The notes under the pieces are model-generated. The model saw nothing but the letters and a program-made list of their open reading frames with translations, was not told where the DNA came from and did no database searches. Below, piece by piece: positions 5,829 through 7,643 of a DNA stretch of 7,643 nucleotides; position 1 is the first letter of the stretch, and every line of letters begins with the position of its first letter. The stretch spans positions 1 to 7,643 of the forward strand of contig JANWJM010000143.1 in NCBI GenBank assembly GCA_025449475.1, in the 5' to 3' direction. The stretch comes from Thermoactinomycetaceae bacterium. Its GTDB lineage: Bacteria; Bacillota; Bacilli; Thermoactinomycetales; Thermoactinomycetaceae. A program made the translations under genes and the position numbers.

Positions 5829-5857
5829 TTGACTTTTATTCTCTTGTATTATATAAT
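5829..5857 (+). promoter_or_regulatory. veg promoter P2, sigma-A
   Basis: TTGACT (5829-5834) and TATAAT (5852-5857) lie 17 bp apart, the ideal spacing, with 5/6 and 6/6 matches. Initiation near 5864 would leave a leader of only about 19 nt. The P2 -35 sits at the predicted P1 start, so polymerases at the two sites may interfere with each other. Confidence 0.8.
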
Positions 5858-5882
5858 CGTCGATAAGCGAGGTGGTCGTTGA

Positions 5883-6164
5883 ATGGGTAAGAATGCACTA
5901 TCTGAAATTAAGGCAGCTTTAGATAGTTATATTGGTAAAAAAATCCGTTTGAAGGCGAATAGTGGCCGCCGAAAGACGATTGAACGCACGGGCATTCTAG
6001 AAGAGACATATCCATCAGTTTTTATTGTCAGATTAGATGAAGATCATCATGCATTTGAACGGGTTTCGTATAGCTATGCAGATGTTTTGACAGAATCTGT
6101 GGAGTTAACGATTTTTAATAACAATAATGAGCAGATTCCTTTAAAGTATGTGAAAACCACTTAA
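5883..6164 (+). CDS. veg: Veg protein
   Basis: Veg is a small conserved Firmicute protein. In B. subtilis it is one of the most strongly transcribed vegetative genes and has been reported to stimulate biofilm formation through the SinR pathway and to affect spore outgrowth. The 93 residues carry the hallmark core: IGKKIRLKANSGRRKTIERTG, then ILEETYPSVFIVRLDED and FERVSYSYADVLTESVELTIF. The tail is slightly longer and more Asn-rich than the 86-aa B. subtilis protein. GAGGTGG (5869-5875) lies 7 nt before the ATG. Two tandem near-consensus promoters precede it, matching the known strength of Pveg. No convincing terminator follows; only a 5-bp stem (6203-6217) is seen before sspF. Confidence 0.95.
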   Translation: MGKNALSEIKAALDSYIGKKIRLKANSGRRKTIERTGILEETYPSVFIVRLDEDHHAFERVSYSYADVLTESVELTIFNNNNEQIPLKYVKTT

Positions 6165-6217
6165 TGAATGAAATGCGATGAGACATATGTGTAGAAAAGT
6201 CAACTCCTTCGGGGAGT

Positions 6218-6248
6218 CGGATAGCAAGATTGAGATGGGGTTATACTA
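6218..6248 (+). promoter_or_regulatory. Candidate sigma-G (forespore) promoter for sspF
   Basis: CGGATA (6218-6223) and TATACTA (6242-6248) are separated by 18 bp. This fits the sigma-G pattern (about GnATA, then CATnnTA) except for T in place of C in the -10. SspF genes are sigma-G-dependent in B. subtilis, which supports the call. A start near 6255 would give a leader of about 44 nt. Confidence 0.5.
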
Positions 6249-6298
6249 AAAAAGCCCTGTAAAGTCTTGTTCCATCTTCGGATAAGGGAGTTGATTGG

Positions 6299-6472
6299 AT
6301 GGCCCGCAAAGGGATCATGTCTGAATCCTTTAAGACAGAATTAGCCAAGGATCTTGGGTTTTACGATGTAGTAAAACGCGATGGCTGGGGTGGAATAACG
6401 ACCCGTGACGCTGGAAACATGGTCAAACGGGCAATTGAAATTGCCGAGGAGACGCTGGCAAAACGCAAGTAG
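6299..6472 (+). CDS. sspF: Small acid-soluble spore protein, SspF type
   Basis: Alpha/beta-type SASPs coat spore DNA in the forespore and protect it from UV, heat and chemicals. The product has 57 residues, about four fewer than B. subtilis SspF. It shows the SspF pattern: a basic N-terminus with GIMSESFKTELAKDLGFYD, then WGGITTRDAGNMVKRAIEIAE and a Lys-rich end. GMVKRAIE-like RDAGNMVKRAIEIAE is the strongest match. AAGGGAG (6284-6290) lies 8 nt before the ATG. It is preceded by a candidate sigma-G promoter and followed by a strong terminator, so it can act as its own unit. The veg-sspF-ispE order is conserved in Bacillus. The gene is easily missed by length cut-offs. Confidence 0.95.
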   Translation: MARKGIMSESFKTELAKDLGFYDVVKRDGWGGITTRDAGNMVKRAIEIAEETLAKRK

Positions 6473-6499
6473 TTTAAAAGGCAATTGAACAGGGCGCTG

Positions 6500-6532
6500 A
6501 AAACCGAGAGATGATTCTCTCGGTTTTCTTTT
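6500..6532 (+). terminator. Intrinsic terminator after sspF
   Basis: A 12-bp perfect stem (6500-6511 with 6516-6527) closes a TGAT tetraloop, and the 3' arm runs into TTTTCTTTT (6524-6532). It begins 28 bp after the sspF stop and separates the veg/sspF region from ispE. Confidence 0.92.
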
Positions 6533-6540
6533 GCAAGCAA

Positions 6541-6571
6541 TTGTTCCAAATGTTCACGAACATGTTAAAAT
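6541..6571 (+). promoter_or_regulatory. Candidate promoter of the ispE-purR unit
   Basis: TGTTAAAAT (6563-6571) is an extended -10 with one mismatch (TAAAAT). TTGTTC (6541-6546) could be a -35, but the 19-bp spacing is long. It sits directly after the sspF terminator, where a new promoter is required. Initiation near 6578 gives a leader of about 37 nt. Confidence 0.45.
6550..6563. promoter_or_regulatory. 14-bp dyad in the ispE promoter spacer, possible operator
   Basis: ATGTTCACGAACAT has 6-bp perfect arms around AC and lies between the putative -35 and -10. The GAAC core recalls the B. subtilis PurBox (AWWWCCGAACWWT), but the best alignment matches only 9 of 13 positions. Autoregulation by the downstream PurR is therefore only a guess. 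Confidence 0.35.
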
Positions 6572-6614
6572 AGTTAACGATTCGCTTTCACTCTAGATAG
6601 GAGGACAAGAAGAG

Positions 6615-7472
6615 TTGTTTGTATCTGAGAAGGCACCTGCAAAAATCAATTTGACTTTAGATGCTTTATGCAAAAGGACAGATGGTTATCATGAATTAGA
6701 ATCAATTATGACAACGATTGATTTAGCTGATCGCATTGATCTATTTCTACGAAACGATCAGAAGATTACATTGGAGAGTAGTTCAGGATTGGTTCCACAT
6801 GATGAGAAAAATCTCGCTTATCGAGCAGCTCTTCTTTTACGAGAGAAAACCGGAATCCGCAAAGGAGTCCATATTCGAATTTATAAGCATATTCCAGTTG
6901 CTGCAGGCTTGGCTGGTGGAAGTAGTGATGCTGCTGCTACTTTAAGAGGATGTAATCGATTATGGAGATTAGGTCTTACAGACAAGGAATTAATTGAACT
7001 GGGTGCGTATATTGGTTCTGATGTGCCATTTTGTGTCCATGCTGGAACTGCATTGGCAAAGGGAAGAGGAGAAATTTTATCGACGCTACCATCACCTCCT
7101 CTTTGTTGGGTTGTGCTGGCCAAACCACCGATCAGTGTGCCGACAGCTGATATCTTTCAACGTTTAAAAGTTGATCAGATTCAAGATCATCCGGATACAA
7201 AAAAAATGGTTCAAGCCATCCATGAAGGGGATTATGGCACGATTGCCAAAAATATGGCGAATATTCTTGAACCTATTACATTTGAGCTGTACCCCGAAGT
7301 ACAAAAAATCAAAGAACGAATTAAAAAATTTGGGGCAGACGGCGTATTGATGTCGGGAAGTGGTCCAACCGTTTTTGCTTTAGTCAAGACAGATGCGCGT
7401 GCTAAACGGCTTGTCAACAGCTTGCGAGGATTTTGTCGTCAGGTTTTTGCTGTACGTATATTGGGAGCTTGA
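6615..7472 (+). CDS. ispE: 4-diphosphocytidyl-2-C-methyl-D-erythritol kinase
   Basis: IspE phosphorylates CDP-methylerythritol with ATP, the fourth step of the non-mevalonate (MEP) route to isopentenyl diphosphate. The 285 residues show a GHMP-kinase order: APAKINL (7-13, catalytic Lys10), DGYHELESIMTTIDLAD (23-39), the glycine-rich ATP loop PVAAGLAGGSSDAA (94-107), IGSDVPF with catalytic Asp136, and the C-terminal MSGSGPTVFALV (246-257). The start is TTG at 6615; AGGAGG (6599-6604) lies 10 nt before it and no ATG or GTG is available in frame. The product begins MFVSEKAPAKINL, as expected for Bacillus homologues. It is preceded by a terminator and its own promoter candidate and followed 59 bp later by purR, with which it is likely cotranscribed. 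Confidence 0.96.
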   Translation: MFVSEKAPAKINLTLDALCKRTDGYHELESIMTTIDLADRIDLFLRNDQKITLESSSGLVPHDEKNLAYRAALLLREKTGIRKGVHIRIYKHIPVAAGLAGGSSDAAATLRGCNRLWRLGLTDKELIELGAYIGSDVPFCVHAGTALAKGRGEILSTLPSPPLCWVVLAKPPISVPTADIFQRLKVDQIQDHPDTKKMVQAIHEGDYGTIAKNMANILEPITFELYPEVQKIKERIKKFGADGVLMSGSGPTVFALVKTDARAKRLVNSLRGFCRQVFAVRILGA

Positions 7473-7519
7473 ATCACGCTATACACTTGTGTTATATTTC
7501 GCTAAAGGTATTTGGATTC

Positions 7520-7526
7520 GGAGGTG
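7520..7526 (+). promoter_or_regulatory. Ribosome binding site for the purR GTG start
   Basis: GGAGGTG precedes the GTG at 7532 (7 nt after GGAGG). An overlapping ATG at 7530 is out of frame and reaches a stop after 13 codons. Confidence 0.75.
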
Positions 7527-7531
7527 CGAAT

Positions 7532-7643
7532 GTGGAAAAGTGGAAGAGAAGCACGCGCTTGGTCGATTTGACTGAGCAATTATTATCGAAACCTTACCAA
7601 CTCTTCCCGCTACCTACATTTGCGAAACAATATGGTTCTGCGA
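7532..7643 (+). CDS. purR: Purine operon repressor PurR, 3'-truncated by the window edge
   Basis: Bacillus-type PurR represses purine synthesis and transport genes; PRPP relieves its DNA binding. It is unrelated to the LacI-family E. coli PurR. Only 37 codons are present, covering the start of the N-terminal winged-helix DNA-binding domain. The segment KRSTRLVDLTEQLLSKPYQL followed by FPLPTFAKQYGSA matches the family start (KFRRSGRLVDLTNYLL in B. subtilis). The PRPP-binding phosphoribosyltransferase-like domain lies beyond the window. The GTG at 7532 is chosen from the GGAGGTG site and because the ATG at 7530 is out of frame. The position right after ispE is conserved in Bacillus and strengthens the identification. 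No separate promoter or terminator is evident in the 59-bp gap after ispE. Confidence 0.92.
   Translation, partial: MEKWKRSTRLVDLTEQLLSKPYQLFPLPTFAKQYGSA

Noticed and set aside
7393..7575. 60-codon plus-strand ORF spanning the ispE-purR junction
   Set aside because: It overlaps the end of ispE and the start of purR in a third frame; both of those genes are well supported.
1..7643. tRNA/rRNA genes, CRISPR arrays, insertion sequences, toxin-antitoxin or defence systems
   Set aside because: Nearly all of the window is explained by conserved housekeeping genes; I saw no repeat arrays, transposase motifs or tRNA-like folds.

Overview
The window is a chromosomal housekeeping locus from a spore-forming Firmicute of the order Bacillales. 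The gene order metG - (sipS) - tatD - rnmV - rsmA - (ykuK-like) - veg - sspF - ispE - purR closely follows the metS-yabD-rnmV-ksgA-yabG-veg-sspF-ispE-purR segment known from Bacillus subtilis. Veg, an SspF-type small acid-soluble spore protein and a PurR repressor together point to an endospore former. Base composition is moderate, the codon use is ordinary, and nothing suggests a mobile element, prophage, CRISPR array or tRNA/rRNA gene. A thermoactinomycete-like or other non-Bacillus lineage is possible, but that is inference from the altered gene order only.

Layout. Positions 2-1903 hold the 3' part of metG; the window opens on its HIGH motif. A long perfect hairpin (1939-1979) separates it from a convergent 70-codon gene on the minus strand (1999-2211) of unknown function. 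A 251-bp divergent intergenic region (2212-2462) carries an extended -10 promoter for the minus-strand gene, a palindrome and a sigma-A-like promoter for the plus strand. From 2463 to 5785 there is a tight plus-strand run: sipS, tatD, rnmV, rsmA and a YkuK-family gene. Two 4-bp stop/start overlaps (rnmV/rsmA and rsmA/ykuK-like) indicate translational coupling. Positions 5792-5857 hold two tandem, near-consensus promoters for veg (5883-6164). sspF (6299-6472, 57 aa) follows with a likely sigma-G promoter and a clear intrinsic terminator (6500-6532). A new transcription unit, ispE (6615-7472) and purR (7532 to the window end, partial), closes the window.

Functionally the locus mixes translation and RNA maturation (methionyl-tRNA synthetase, 5S rRNA maturase, 16S rRNA dimethyltransferase), protein export (signal peptidase I), a TatD nuclease, a spore DNA-protecting protein, an isoprenoid-precursor kinase and the purine repressor. 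Differences from the B. subtilis order are the signal peptidase and small minus-strand gene between metG and tatD, no yabE-like gene between tatD and rnmV, and a YkuK-family gene where yabG would be.

I found no new multi-gene system. The points most worth a second look are the uncharacterised 70-aa protein with its divergent control region, the reading-frame arrangement at the start of sipS, and the dyad in the ispE-purR promoter.
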